From the NCBI GenBank assembly GCA_045586185.1, contig JAZMZV010000015.1, positions 1 to 64,000 on the forward strand: 64,000 nucleotides of DNA, given 5' to 3'. How positions within the stretch are numbered: the stretch's first letter is position 1; each line of letters starts with the position of its first letter. The position numbers were made by a program, and so were the translations under genes. The notes under the pieces were generated by a model that was given only the letters and a program-made list of their open reading frames with translations, was not told the DNA's origin and did no database searches. This DNA is from RUG11551 sp045586185. GTDB taxonomy: Bacteria > Planctomycetota > Planctomycetia > Pirellulales > Thermoguttaceae. Below are positions 34,379-45,506 of this stretch, one piece after another.

Positions 34379-35284
34379 TCATTTCACGTAAATAAAAATC
34401 CCGATAATCGTCGCCAGCCAAAGCAGAACGGAAACGATTAACGGTTTGTCTGACGTTATCGCTTCCACCGCGCCGTCGTACTGACCGCTGATGGAATCCA
34501 AGAAATATCTGTATATACCGAAAAAAACAAACGGAACTGTAATGACTAAACAGCCCGTGTTATGAAGTTCAATAGTACTTGGAGATACTGTGTAGAGCGT
34601 ATATGTCAGCAAACTGCACGCGGCGGTTACGCCCAGCAAGACGTTTAAAAACTTAACGGAATAACGCTGCAGCGACGATCGATACTGAGCGTCGATTCCA
34701 GAGACGGAACATTCCATTTGGCGTTTGCCAAATCCCAAAAACATTGCCATCGACAGGGTGGAAATCAAAATCCAATGCGACGGGACAGCTAACAGAACAG
34801 CGCATCCGCCCAGAATTCTCAAAACAAATCCAAACGCGATTGAAACGACGTCAATTATAACCAGTTTTCTAAACAGGAAATCGTAAACGACGCTGTTGAG
34901 TAAATACGTCAAACCGACGATTGCAAAGTAAAACGCGGGTTTTTGAAAATTGCCCTGAAAGAAGTACAATCCCGTCAGCGCGGCAAACGGAAGGAGAGTC
35001 AAGATTACGCAGAGTACAAGCGCAGTTGGAATCGAAACAGCGCCAGAAGCAATCGGGCGTTTGCATTTTCGCGGGTGCTGGCGGTCGGATTCCGCGTCGC
35101 AGACGTCATTGAGAATATAAACGGCGCTAGACCATAAACAAAAGCAGACGGTTGCCAATACAGACAGAAGGACTGCCGTCCAGACGTTGGGCGTCCACAG
35201 CGCTCCCGAAAACAGGAGCGGAAACAGCACGAAAACATTTTTAAACCAATGTTTCGGACGCAGCAGCTGAATTACTGTTTGCAT
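34379..35284 (-). CDS. UbiA-family prenyltransferase, decaprenyl-phosphate phosphoribosyltransferase-like
   Basis: 301 residues with about eight membrane segments. RPKHWFKNVFVLFPL at the N-terminus and NDVCDAESDRQHPRKCKRPI near 60 match the Asp-rich prenyl-pyrophosphate site and the DPPR-synthase branch of the family, which joins PRPP to a polyprenyl phosphate on the way to arabinose-type sugar donors. Other UbiA substrates cannot be excluded. It lies 46 nt upstream of the pseudopilin gene on the same strand. Confidence 0.85.
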   Translation of the reverse strand: MQTVIQLLRPKHWFKNVFVLFPLLFSGALWTPNVWTAVLLSVLATVCFCLWSSAVYILNDVCDAESDRQHPRKCKRPIASGAVSIPTALVLCVILTLLPFAALTGLYFFQGNFQKPAFYFAIVGLTYLLNSVVYDFLFRKLVIIDVVSIAFGFVLRILGGCAVLLAVPSHWILISTLSMAMFLGFGKRQMECSVSGIDAQYRSSLQRYSVKFLNVLLGVTAACSLLTYTLYTVSPSTIELHNTGCLVITVPFVFFGIYRYFLDSISGQYDGAVEAITSDKPLIVSVLLWLATIIGIFIYVK

Positions 35285-35381
35285 GGCATCATGTCAATTG
35301 ACGAAAGTTTATTTTATACTCTATTATTATTATAAACAAATCGTCATTAAAAACAAGGGGACGGGGGATTTTTCCATCTCC

Positions 35382-35409
35382 TTGACAATCCGTGCCAATT
35401 CGGTACACT
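35382..35409 (+). promoter_or_regulatory. Promoter giving a leaderless or nearly leaderless nfo message
   Basis: TTGACA 35382-35387, 16-nt spacer, TACACT 35404-35409. Start codon ATG 35417 is only eight bases after the -10 box, so transcription should begin at or beside the A of ATG. Confidence 0.7.
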
Positions 35410-35416
35410 GGACGGC

Positions 35417-36262
35417 ATGAATACACGAATTATTGGCTGTCATCTGTCGGTTGCGAAGGGGTTTGCCGCGTTGGGAAAGGACGCTCAGCAGATCAAGGCG
35501 ACTACGTTTCAGTTTCATTCCCGAAACCCGCGCGGGGGAGCGGTAAAAAAGCGCACAGACGCCGATATCGCCGCGTACGTTCAGCTGGTAGAGCAGGGCG
35601 TCTCGCCGGTCGCTCACGCGCCGTATACGCTCAACCCGGCGTCGGCGGATGAGGCGGTGCATCAGTTTGCTCTCAAGGCGTTTCAGGAAGACTGGGCGAA
35701 TCTGCGCCGGCTGCCGAAATGTCTGTATAACTTCCATCCAGGATGTCATGTAGGGCAGGGCGCTGAAGACGGAATCAAACGGATTATCGAAACGCTTAAT
35801 ATCGTTCTGAACGAAGAGTCTGAGCAGCAATTAAATGAGCGACAAGACAACCTGATTCTACTGGAAACCATGTCTGGGAAAGGCTCAGAAATCGGCTGGC
35901 GGTTTGAAGAGATTCGCCAGATTATCGACGGCGTCGAGCGGTCTGAACTGATGGGCGTCTGTCTGGATACGTGCCATATCTATTCCGCCGGATACGACCT
36001 GGTCAGCGACCCTGAACGCGTTGTGAAAGAATTTGACGCTGTTATTGGCTTGAACCGTTTGAAGGCGATTCATCTAAACGATTCCATGCACCCGCTGGGA
36101 AGTCGAAAAGACCGCCACGCCTGTATCGGTCAGGGAACAATCGGCTACGAAGCGCTACGCCGCTTCGTCGACTTGCCGGAGTTAGAGAACATCCCCTTAA
36201 TACTCGAAACGCCCAGCGATTTAGACGGCTGGGCGAATGAGATACGGATGTTTCGGTCGTGA
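35417..36262 (+). CDS. nfo: Endonuclease IV (AP endonuclease)
   Basis: 281 residues, normal for the family. Zinc-site motifs are present: IGCHLSVAKGF near 6, YNFHPGCHVG near 103, LLETMSGKGSEIG near 149, GVCLDTCHIYSAGYD near 178, HLNDS near 215, and KDRHACIGQG near 227. It cleaves DNA at abasic sites and removes 3' blocks during base excision repair. Its stop lies nine bases from the stop of rho. Confidence 0.95.
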   Translation: MNTRIIGCHLSVAKGFAALGKDAQQIKATTFQFHSRNPRGGAVKKRTDADIAAYVQLVEQGVSPVAHAPYTLNPASADEAVHQFALKAFQEDWANLRRLPKCLYNFHPGCHVGQGAEDGIKRIIETLNIVLNEESEQQLNERQDNLILLETMSGKGSEIGWRFEEIRQIIDGVERSELMGVCLDTCHIYSAGYDLVSDPERVVKEFDAVIGLNRLKAIHLNDSMHPLGSRKDRHACIGQGTIGYEALRRFVDLPELENIPLILETPSDLDGWANEIRMFRS

Positions 36263-36271
36263 GGAGCGTTG

Positions 36272-38560
<2,289 letters not shown>

Positions 38561-39047
38561 GCTAACAAACCTCCAATAAATTATTTGAAAAGCTGGGAGG
38601 GGTTTTAGTCTTTTGAATTAACAGGCAGGATTTATGAATAAATATTCTTTTCTGACTTTTATCAATAATATATAATTATAATCAAAATTTCAGAAATGAA
38701 AAGAGGGGGGGAGGGAGGAGTTGGGGGAATTCGGAATTCGGAATTCGTAAGGCGGAATGCGGAAGGACGCAAGCGGGGACGAGGGAGGATTGGTTTAATC
38801 AAAGATGAGCGCTTGCGCGGGGACTGCGGCGGCTTGACGCCGCCTTGTCCAATGACCCGCTAATAGCCGTGGATGAGCCGGGACTCGTCAGTCCCCTGCC
38901 GCAAAAGATAAATTTTAAGCCGCAAAGAACGCAAAGGACGCATAGTTTTTAAAACTTCGCGAACATCCTCCGCAACTCCGCGTCTCCGCGTGAGATTTCC
39001 GGGGGCTTACGCACCCCGGCTCGCCTAAAATCGTGTACTAGCGGCGC
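38561..39047. repeat. Gap with G, REP-like and CGCAAAG repeat tracts
   Basis: GGAATTCGGAATTCGTAAGG-type tract at 38727-38766; a hairpin GGCGGC-TTGAC-GCCGCC near 38829-38845 inside a stretch GCGCTTGCGCGGGGACTGCG like the transposase-flanking repeats; a hairpin GGGACT-CGTC-AGTCCC near 38879-38894; and GCCGCAAAGAACGCAAAGG followed by CTCCGCGTCTCCGCG (38918-38998). The rho promoter region (about 38570-38700) is AT-rich. No gene seen. Confidence 0.65.
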
Positions 39048-40535
39048 CTACTCCGCCGTAAACTTCAGTACAATGTCCTTACCGGTCGACATGGCATCGG
39101 TTTTCGGCAGGAGAATGAAGTTGTCGGTAATCGTCGCGTGGAGATCTTTGCTGGATTCGTCAACGACGACGTTCTTAATGCGTTTGGGCAGGAACTGGAA
39201 GATCGGGCGACCGTCTTTGGTCGGCTCTTCTTTGCAGACGCCCTTGAACGAGTCCGCGCCGTTGAGCGGGACGATCGTCAGCGTCCATTCCGTTCTGCCG
39301 TCGTCAAGCTTCTTCGACGTCAGCTTCTGCTTCCAGGCTTTGTTGTTGGGCTTCATCGCGTTCTGCCAGGCGGGGTCGCCGTACAGAGCAACCATGTTCT
39401 GATCAAATCCCATGCAGTAAACGAATTCCAGCGTCTTTTTATCCAAAGACTTGAACTTCTCCATCTCTTCTTCCGACAGCTTCGGCATGATCTGAATCAT
39501 GTTCATCTGGTTCAGCCCGCCGGTAAACCCTCTCGCGTTGACGTATTCCGGGAAAATGCGGTTGATGTGCCACGTAATCGCCTGATTGTTGGCGAAGAAG
39601 GCTTCAGCAGCGGTAAAGCGACCGGGCTGCTCGACGTAATAGTCTCTCAGACCCCAGCCCATGTACCCGAAGAAGGTGGGCTGAACGTATCCCGCCATCA
39701 TGTTGACGCCGCCGGAATGAATGTGCGCCAGCGCCATCGCGTCCGGCCCGTCGATGTTGCCAATGAGGCAGTTCCCGACAGCCAGATAAACCTTGGAATT
39801 CGTATGCGTGATGGGGAACTCTTCCTTGTCTTTGGTTCTACCGTAAAGCTGACCGTTTTTGGAGAAGAAATAGCCGTTTTCGTAGCTGTAGCCGATTTGC
39901 CAGTCGCGGGGCGAGGCGTGCCCGGAGGTCATGAAAAGCTGATTCTTCCCGTAGGCGTCGGCGAGGGCGTGCGTTGTGTCGTCGGGTCCGTCGCGGCGTT
40001 CCTGATACGCGCCGTCAGCATCCTTGATTCCGTAATGGTTTTTCGTCCCTTCAGAATACCAGACGCCGGACTTGAACTTGGTCAAATTGACGCCGAACCC
40101 GGCGCAGCAGGTGTCGACTTTCATATCCGGCGCAGCAATGATTCGATTGACGTCGTTGACGTCGTACCCGGTCAGAATCGCCCAAATCGCGTCCGTATAC
40201 GGGTCAGGGTCGAGGTTTCGGGCGGTGATGTGACAGAACTGAACGAAAATCTGGTTGGCTTCTTCGTACTTGGCGACAAAGCAGATGTACGTCGGCTGGA
40301 GTTTCTGCAGTTCCGGCAGGCTCTTGATGGGCATTTCTTCCCACGTAACGACCTGGACGTCGAACTTCTCGCTGTGCTTTTTCTTCAGAGCGTCTATCGC
40401 CGCGCTCCAGTCGGAGTCGGCAAGCGTACTCTGACTGACGCAGATCGCGTATACCGGTTTTTCGGATTCCTGAGCGCTGACAGCGCTGCAAAGGGTAAAA
40501 ATCGCGCTCAAGGCGATGAACAAAACTTTTTTCAT
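39048..40535 (-). CDS. Secreted gingipain-like (C25, caspase-fold) protein 1
   Basis: 495 residues from ATG 40535, which starts a clean signal peptide (MKKVLFIALSAIFTLCSAVS). A His/Cys pair fits a clan CD peptidase: His206 in TSGHASPRDW and Cys256 in AVGNCLIGNIDG, followed by HSGGVNMMAGYVQPTFFGY, the region that in gingipains is the glycine- and aromatic-rich end of the catalytic domain. A C-terminal beta-sandwich-like part follows. It is probably a periplasmic or outer protease; the substrate is unknown. A paralogue lies at 42729-44093. A 64-residue frame upstream overlaps its start by ATGA. Confidence 0.72.
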   Translation of the reverse strand: MKKVLFIALSAIFTLCSAVSAQESEKPVYAICVSQSTLADSDWSAAIDALKKKHSEKFDVQVVTWEEMPIKSLPELQKLQPTYICFVAKYEEANQIFVQFCHITARNLDPDPYTDAIWAILTGYDVNDVNRIIAAPDMKVDTCCAGFGVNLTKFKSGVWYSEGTKNHYGIKDADGAYQERRDGPDDTTHALADAYGKNQLFMTSGHASPRDWQIGYSYENGYFFSKNGQLYGRTKDKEEFPITHTNSKVYLAVGNCLIGNIDGPDAMALAHIHSGGVNMMAGYVQPTFFGYMGWGLRDYYVEQPGRFTAAEAFFANNQAITWHINRIFPEYVNARGFTGGLNQMNMIQIMPKLSEEEMEKFKSLDKKTLEFVYCMGFDQNMVALYGDPAWQNAMKPNNKAWKQKLTSKKLDDGRTEWTLTIVPLNGADSFKGVCKEEPTKDGRPIFQFLPKRIKNVVVDESSKDLHATITDNFILLPKTDAMSTGKDIVLKFTAE

Positions 40536-40726
40536 GGCAGTTTTTCGGACGGCTTGACGTCCGCGGTTAAAGGTGAGGGAACAGAGGCGGGGGAATTGGA
40601 ACTGGCGTCCGACGTTGGCGCGGGTTCCGAATCGCTCGACTTGTCTGCTGACGGCGCATCGTCCCAAAACGAATTGAATTCGTCCCAAACCTCTGGATAA
40701 TCTTCGCAATAATAAGGAATAACCAT
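40532..40726 (-). CDS. Possible small protein translationally coupled to the C25-like gene
   Basis: 64 residues: an aromatic acidic start (MVIPYYCEDYPEVWDEFNSF) and then a Ser/Pro/Ala-rich disordered tail. Its stop overlaps the next start as ATGA, a common coupling signal in operons. No signal peptide, no homologue recognised, and no clear ribosome site. It could also be non-coding. Confidence 0.35.
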   Translation of the reverse strand: MVIPYYCEDYPEVWDEFNSFWDDAPSADKSSDSEPAPTSDASSNSPASVPSPLTADVKPSEKLP

Positions 40727-41080
40727 TTGGCTTACAATTAGTTGCGAGTAACGAGTTGCGAGATGGCGAGGCGCCGCTCGTTACTCATTTATTGGTACTG
40801 AACAATATTAATTATAACAACAAAGACGGTTTATACAAGAGGACAGGCGGGAATTTCGGGAAAAATTTGGGGAGGTGTGCAGGTCAGTCCGCACACGGAT
40901 TTGACGGATTAAACGGATTATCGCCGATTGGTTAATGAAAGGCGGTAACGCAGCGAGTGAAACGAGCGAAGTTACGCTTTGTTTGAAGGGTGAAAAACGC
41001 AATGCGTAAGTCGAAAACCTTCCCGGGTCGCGGACGAAGTCCGCAAAAGAAATATTTTTTTCTTTTCTGTCCGCTCCCCT
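40727..41080. repeat. Gap with three stacked dispersed repeats
   Basis: TTGCGAG/TAACGAG heptamers at 40741-40763; an ACGGATTAA element at 40878-40936, beginning GCAGGTCAGTCCGCACACGG; and directly after it the 40-nt element at 40940-40979, whose ends match the ACP-linker copies at 3691 and 4096. No gene seen. Confidence 0.75.
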
Positions 41081-41563
41081 TTATTCTTCAACCGGCTCGT
41101 CGGGTTCCGGTTCTTCCTTTGGAAGAGAATAATAATAGTCTTCGATTCGCTTACGAATGGCGCGGTCTTTGTCAGTATAAAAGCAGGATACGTACTGACC
41201 CATTTTCGAGTTTACGATGATTTGATCTGTCCAAATATTAATGATCAACCAGTCATCTGTATCCTGTCCGGAATAAAGTTCCATCCACGGATAATAAGAA
41301 ACGACTGAGATGTGATACCATCTTGTGGTAGATTTCCATTCGACAATGTCGTTGAACAGTTCGGAATCTTTGGGTATTACAAATGAGCGAGTTTCTCGGT
41401 CGCTTTCAAGTCTGAATGAACATTTAATATCTTCGTTTATAGGCGTCTGAATGCTAAACGGCGCAATCAATTTTAAGGAAACGCACAACGAGAATAAGCA
41501 TAGTACAATTCCAGCCGCGATAATAAATCCCCAGTATAACCGCTTATTCGATTTTGTTTCCAT
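41081..41563 (-). CDS. Orphan protein with one N-terminal membrane anchor
   Basis: 160 residues. A short basic start is followed by one membrane segment (about 9-33, WGFIIAAGIVLCLFSLCVSL) and a 110-residue extracytoplasmic part rich in Trp, Tyr and Ile, ending in an acidic Pro/Glu tail. AGGA precedes ATG 41563. No family recognised. Confidence 0.65.
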   Translation of the reverse strand: METKSNKRLYWGFIIAAGIVLCLFSLCVSLKLIAPFSIQTPINEDIKCSFRLESDRETRSFVIPKDSELFNDIVEWKSTTRWYHISVVSYYPWMELYSGQDTDDWLIINIWTDQIIVNSKMGQYVSCFYTDKDRAIRKRIEDYYYSLPKEEPEPDEPVEE

Positions 41564-42146
41564 ATCGATATCCTGACTTAATGAAATTTCTGTTGTAAAC
41601 GACCAAGAGCGTTTACAACCAGAGTTTGACTAACTGGCTATAATAACAATGGATTCAATCCAGCGTTAAGTATAGTCTATTCCACAATAATTACAAGAGG
41701 GGATAATGTTCATGTTAATTATAGTTGCTGATAATTTTCACGACGTCAAAGAATCAGTAAACGACGGTTTCAAACTATGTAACAGATTGCAAATTGCATC
41801 TTCCCGAAAAGAATGTTATTTCCAATTGCGTCACATATATTGAAAACGCGTCAACGATAAGGCATTTAAGCTTCAATTTGTTATTTTAACAAGATAAGCC
41901 GTCTTATCATAATGCAAACAGCAATAAAAGGGTTTAAAAATTTTTTTACAAAATTTCAAAAATGGCGTAACCTTTTCATTGCGGCAGGTGTATCAAATAA
42001 CAGAAAACGGATTTTTGATAAAGATTGTTCAGCGCTTAACATATATCACACAAAGAATCGTATTCTGATCAGCGCTTTATTTGCTCAGGCGCAAGGTTAT
42101 TGAATGAGCATTTTATCAACTCGCTTCATTATTTAAGGAGAATATT
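41564..42146. other. AT-rich gap of about 580 nt
   Basis: No convincing gene. A 63-codon frame at 41912-42103 lacks a ribosome site and any known motif, so it is not called. The right end has AAGGAG just before the PepSY-like gene. No repeat family of the kind seen elsewhere was found here. Confidence 0.5.
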
Positions 42147-42578
42147 ATGAAACATTTCTTGGTATTGGCGCTCTCGATTGTTGCGTTGTGCGGTATTGCA
42201 ATGGCCGCTCGTGGAACTGCAATTGATTTCGGACAGCTTCCGCAGAAATCTCAGGCGTTTGTTACGGACAACTTTTCCAAAGCCGACGTCGCCTCTGTCA
42301 CGAAAGAACAGGACGACAACGATTACGACGTCGTCTTTACCAACGGCGTTAAGGTTGAGTTCGACCGCAACGGCGAATGGGACAGCGTCAAAGGTAACGG
42401 CATTTCTGTCGCTTTCGCTCCCAAAGCGATTCATGATTTCCTGAACGAAAAGCACGCTGGCGTCAAAGTCGTCGAGATTGACCGCGACTTCAGAGACAAA
42501 GAAATTGAGGTTAAACTTGCCGACGGCATCGAAATCGAGTTCGACTGGAACGGGAATTTCAAGCGTTACGACCGATAA
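42147..42578 (+). CDS. Secreted PepSY-like (DUF2874-type) protein
   Basis: 143 residues with a signal peptide (MKHFLVLALSIVALCGIAMA) and two copies of a beta-rich unit: NDYDVVFTNGVKVEFDRNGEW and later EIEVKLADGIEIEFDWNGNF. This two-unit form is common in gut Bacteroidetes as PepSY-like or DUF2874 proteins of the periplasm; the function is not established. AAGGAG lies before ATG 42147. A terminator follows 95 nt downstream. Confidence 0.8.
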   Translation: MKHFLVLALSIVALCGIAMAARGTAIDFGQLPQKSQAFVTDNFSKADVASVTKEQDDNDYDVVFTNGVKVEFDRNGEWDSVKGNGISVAFAPKAIHDFLNEKHAGVKVVEIDRDFRDKEIEVKLADGIEIEFDWNGNFKRYDR

Positions 42579-42672
42579 TCTTCGGAACTGTTACAAGACC
42601 AACAAATAGATAGTCGCAGAAGAACCGGTGCGTAGAGTCGTTTCACACGCCGACCGCCGCAACGGTTAAAGA

Positions 42673-42700
42673 AAAAGCGTCCCTGAAAAGGGACGCTTTT
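42673..42700. terminator. Bidirectional intrinsic terminator
   Basis: AAAAGCGTCCC and GGGACGCTTTT form a perfect 11-bp stem around a TGAAAA loop. It serves the PepSY-like gene on the + strand and the second C25-like gene on the - strand. Confidence 0.92.
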
Positions 42701-42728
42701 CTGTTTCTATCGGTATTCGTTTTGAATG

Positions 42729-44093
42729 TTATTCCGCAATAAAGCGAATCTGGACCGGTTCGCCGTCGCGGCATTTGTCCGGGGCAGAAAGGAGAATGAA
42801 GTTGTCTGTAACGACCGCGTCGTAGGGGTTGCCGTCCTGAATTTCGACGCCCTTGACGCGCTGCGGCAGGAACTGGAAAATTGGGCGGCCGCCGCGCTGC
42901 GATCCGTTGTAGGAAAGCAGTTTGAACGAGTCTTTACCTTTAAGCGGGGTAACGGTCAGCGTCCATTCCGTCTTTCCGTTGTCGAGAGCTTTGGACGTCA
43001 GTTCCTGTTTCCAGCCGCTGTCCTGCGCCTGAATTTTGTTCTGCCACGCCGGGTCGCCGTAAATGGCGACAACGTTCTGGTCGTACTCCAGCCCGCTTTT
43101 CATCTGTCTTGGGCAGTCCTCGCGGTTGAGATTCCAGGTCAGCGCCTGATTGTTGGCGTAGAACGCTTCCGCGACGGTGAACCGCCCGGGCTGTTCGACG
43201 TAATAGTCCAGCATGCCCCAGCCCATGTATCCGAACCAGCTCGGAACGACGTATCCAACCTGCGTATTGACGCCGGCGGAATGAATCAGAGCCAGAGCCA
43301 TCGCGTTTTCGCCGTCAATCCCGCCGATAAGGCAGTTGCCGACGCCCAGGTGGATTTTGGAGTTGGTTTGAGTAATCGGGAATTTGTCGCCGGTAACGGG
43401 TCGGCCGAATAGCTGCCCTTTTTCCGAGACGAAAAAGCCGTTTCTGTACGTGTATCCAATCATCCAGTCGTGAGTCGAGGCGTGTCCGGACGTAACAAAA
43501 ACCTGATTCTGCGCCATCGCGTCGGCAATGGGCTGAGTCGTGTCGGCGGGACCGTCGGCTTTCTCGACGATTTCCTTGCCCTTCTCTTTGGAAACGACTT
43601 TGCCTTTGACCAGCTCGTCGTAGCAGATTCCGGAGTCAAAGGCGTTGAGCGGGACTTCGGTCGCAGCGCACAGAGTTGTAACAGTCATATCAGGCGCGGC
43701 GACGATACGCAGCGCGTCCGCCGGTTCAAACCCGGTCAGAATCGCCCAAATCGCGTCTGTGTACGGGTCGTCGTCCAGCTGGCGGGTAAGCTTATGGCAC
43801 GCGACGACAAACGCGGGTTTCGCCTCGGACGGCTGGCAGACAAAGCAGATGTACGTCGGCTGCTGTTCTTTCAACGCCGGAAGAGCGTCTGAGATTTCTT
43901 TCCAGAGAACGACTTTAACGTCAAACTTCTCGGCGTACTTGTCTTTCAGAGCCGTAACGACCGGCGCCCAGTCCGCGTTCGCGTTGGTTTGATCGCTGAC
44001 CACGACGCTGTATACCGGCTTGACCGGCTCTGCGGCAAAAACCGAAACGCTAATAACGATAGCGGCTAAAAATGATGCAATAAAGTTTTTCAT
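42729..44093 (-). CDS. Secreted gingipain-like (C25, caspase-fold) protein 2
   Basis: 454 residues from ATG 44093 with a signal peptide (MKNFIASFLAAIVISVSVFA). It is a clear paralogue of the protein at 39048-40535: His204 in TSGHASTHDW and Cys254 in GVGNCLIGGIDG have the same 50-residue spacing, and FGYMGWG, DYYVEQPGRFT and the tail are shared. The 41-residue difference is mainly a loop around position 310, where the first protein has an added Met-rich stretch. Probably a secreted clan CD peptidase. A terminator lies 29 nt past its stop. Confidence 0.72.
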   Translation of the reverse strand: MKNFIASFLAAIVISVSVFAAEPVKPVYSVVVSDQTNANADWAPVVTALKDKYAEKFDVKVVLWKEISDALPALKEQQPTYICFVCQPSEAKPAFVVACHKLTRQLDDDPYTDAIWAILTGFEPADALRIVAAPDMTVTTLCAATEVPLNAFDSGICYDELVKGKVVSKEKGKEIVEKADGPADTTQPIADAMAQNQVFVTSGHASTHDWMIGYTYRNGFFVSEKGQLFGRPVTGDKFPITQTNSKIHLGVGNCLIGGIDGENAMALALIHSAGVNTQVGYVVPSWFGYMGWGMLDYYVEQPGRFTVAEAFYANNQALTWNLNREDCPRQMKSGLEYDQNVVAIYGDPAWQNKIQAQDSGWKQELTSKALDNGKTEWTLTVTPLKGKDSFKLLSYNGSQRGGRPIFQFLPQRVKGVEIQDGNPYDAVVTDNFILLSAPDKCRDGEPVQIRFIAE

Positions 44094-44303
44094 AAGTGTA
44101 ATTTGGGTAAAGGGGGTTAGTTTAATATGGTAAGTTGCGAGTTGCGAGTAGCGAGTTGCGAGAATAAATCTCAGAAGCGCCAGCGTTCTGCTAGAACTGC
44201 TTTCACGGTTCAATATTTGCAGGCGTAGGTAAAACCTACGTATCGAGAAAATCAAGCTCCGCACAAAAATCTCTCGCAACTCGCAACTCGCAACTCGTTA
44301 CTC
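44094..44303. repeat. Heptamer repeats in opposed orientation between two secreted-protein genes
   Basis: TTGCGAG units at 44134-44162 and CTCGCAA units at 44273-44302, about 110 nt apart, form inverted arms. Between them CGTAGGT-AAA-ACCTACG (44224-44240) is a perfect 7-bp hairpin. The right array overlaps the end of the GDPD gene, whose TAA stop (44298-44300) is part of a repeat unit. Confidence 0.75.
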
Positions 44304-45272
44304 TCCGTAGACCGCTTCGATGAGGACTTCCGGGTAGTCGGTGGCGAAGGAGGTAATGCCGAGGTCGAGCAGGCGCTTGTACGTTTCGACTTTGTCGCCC
44401 TGCGACCACGTAATGACTTGGAAGACGATTCCGCGGTCGGCGCATTCCTTGTTCATTTCCACCAACTTGGCGCTCGACGGCGTGAATGGGTCGTCTTTGG
44501 ACAAGTCCGTTTGAATGTGACAGTTCAGGTGATTCATGCCGCGGAAGTTGTTGGCGCGAAACTCCTCGAATCGCTTTTCCAGATTCTCCGGGCTGAACTT
44601 GCCCCAGACAATTCCCATCCAGTGCATTCCGCAGCCGTCGGGAATGATGTCGTTCCATTCGAGAATCTTCTTATAGGAACCGCTCGTATAGAACGCCTGC
44701 TTTTGCAGTCCGTAAGCGCGCACGAGCTGGGCGATCAGCTCCGCCTGCGAGCGGGACAGCCCCTTTTCGTCGATGTAAAGAATCCGTTCCGGCGATCCCT
44801 TCATGGCGGCAAAGACCGATTCCAGCGTCGGCATTCGTTCCGGGCTGAACTGGTCGCCGAGGTACTTCCCAACGTCCAGCCGGCGGACTTCGTCCCACGT
44901 CAGGTCGTGGACAGTTTTGTTTTTGATCTCGTCCGTTTCGTGCTTGAGGATTCGCCCCAGTTTGCCGTCGTGAAAGCAGACGGGAATGCCGTCTTTGGTA
45001 AACTGGACGTCGCATTCCGGGAACGCGCCGAGATTCCACGCCCAAAGAAAGGTTTCCAGCGTGTTTTCCGGACGCGAATTCCCGCCGCCGCGATGAAAGT
45101 TGAGCATGTACTTTACGTCCTTTGCCGCAACGGGCGGAAACTGAATCGGGGACGGCGGCAGCGGCGCTGGAGCCGGCGCGTCGTACGCCAGCGCAAACCC
45201 GTTCGCAGACGTCAGCAGACATCCCGCGCCCAGAATCGCAGCGCTTGATAAAAATTCTCGGCGAGTCGCCAT
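44298..45272 (-). CDS. Tat-exported glycerophosphodiester phosphodiesterase
   Basis: 324 residues. The N-terminus is a twin-arginine signal (MATRREFLSSAAILGAGCLL). The GDPD barrel shows NFHRGGGNSRPENTLETF (catalytic His and Glu), ECDVQFTKDGIPVCFHDG (metal ligands and second His), YIDEKG, and the last strand ITSFATDYPE. It hydrolyses glycerophosphodiesters to glycerol-3-phosphate and an alcohol in the periplasm. The last codons abut a heptamer repeat that supplies the stop. Confidence 0.92.
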   Translation of the reverse strand: MATRREFLSSAAILGAGCLLTSANGFALAYDAPAPAPLPPSPIQFPPVAAKDVKYMLNFHRGGGNSRPENTLETFLWAWNLGAFPECDVQFTKDGIPVCFHDGKLGRILKHETDEIKNKTVHDLTWDEVRRLDVGKYLGDQFSPERMPTLESVFAAMKGSPERILYIDEKGLSRSQAELIAQLVRAYGLQKQAFYTSGSYKKILEWNDIIPDGCGMHWMGIVWGKFSPENLEKRFEEFRANNFRGMNHLNCHIQTDLSKDDPFTPSSAKLVEMNKECADRGIVFQVITWSQGDKVETYKRLLDLGITSFATDYPEVLIEAVYGE

Positions 45273-45311
45273 GGTTTGTTACTCCTTTCGAAATGGGAAA
45301 TATTTTTTTTG

Positions 45312-45427
45312 ATAGCTACTAGCTTGTAGCTTCTAGCCTCTAGCTTTATTATTTTTGATTCCAGCGTTAAATATTTATGCTGAGAACTATGAAATCCAAG
45401 CTAACAGCTAGCAGCTAATAGCTTCTG
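45312..45427. repeat. AGCT-type bipartite dispersed repeat, copy 2
   Basis: Left arm 45312-45346 (AGCTACTAGCTTGTAGC-style) and right arm 45398-45427 (AAGCTAACAGCTAGCAGC-style) are mutually complementary, with about 50 AT-rich bases between. Located upstream of the GDPD gene. Confidence 0.78.
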
Positions 45428-45506
45428 AGCTGTTTTATTCTCAATATATCCCAACTCGCCGGACGTTTCAACCCCCCCGGGTGTAAAAAAACAGATTTTT
45501 GAACGA

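Noticed and set aside
39138..40700. 520-codon open frame on the + strand opposite the first C25-like gene
   Set aside because: The - strand frame has a signal peptide and a conserved paralogue at 42729-44093; the opposite frame has an Arg/Val/Asp-rich composition typical of a reverse shadow.
41912..42103. 63-codon frame in the AT-rich gap
   Set aside because: No ribosome site, no motif, and amino-acid make-up expected from AT-rich non-coding DNA.
44418..45248. 276-codon frame on the + strand inside the GDPD gene
   Set aside because: Shadow of a gene with unambiguous GDPD motifs and a Tat signal.
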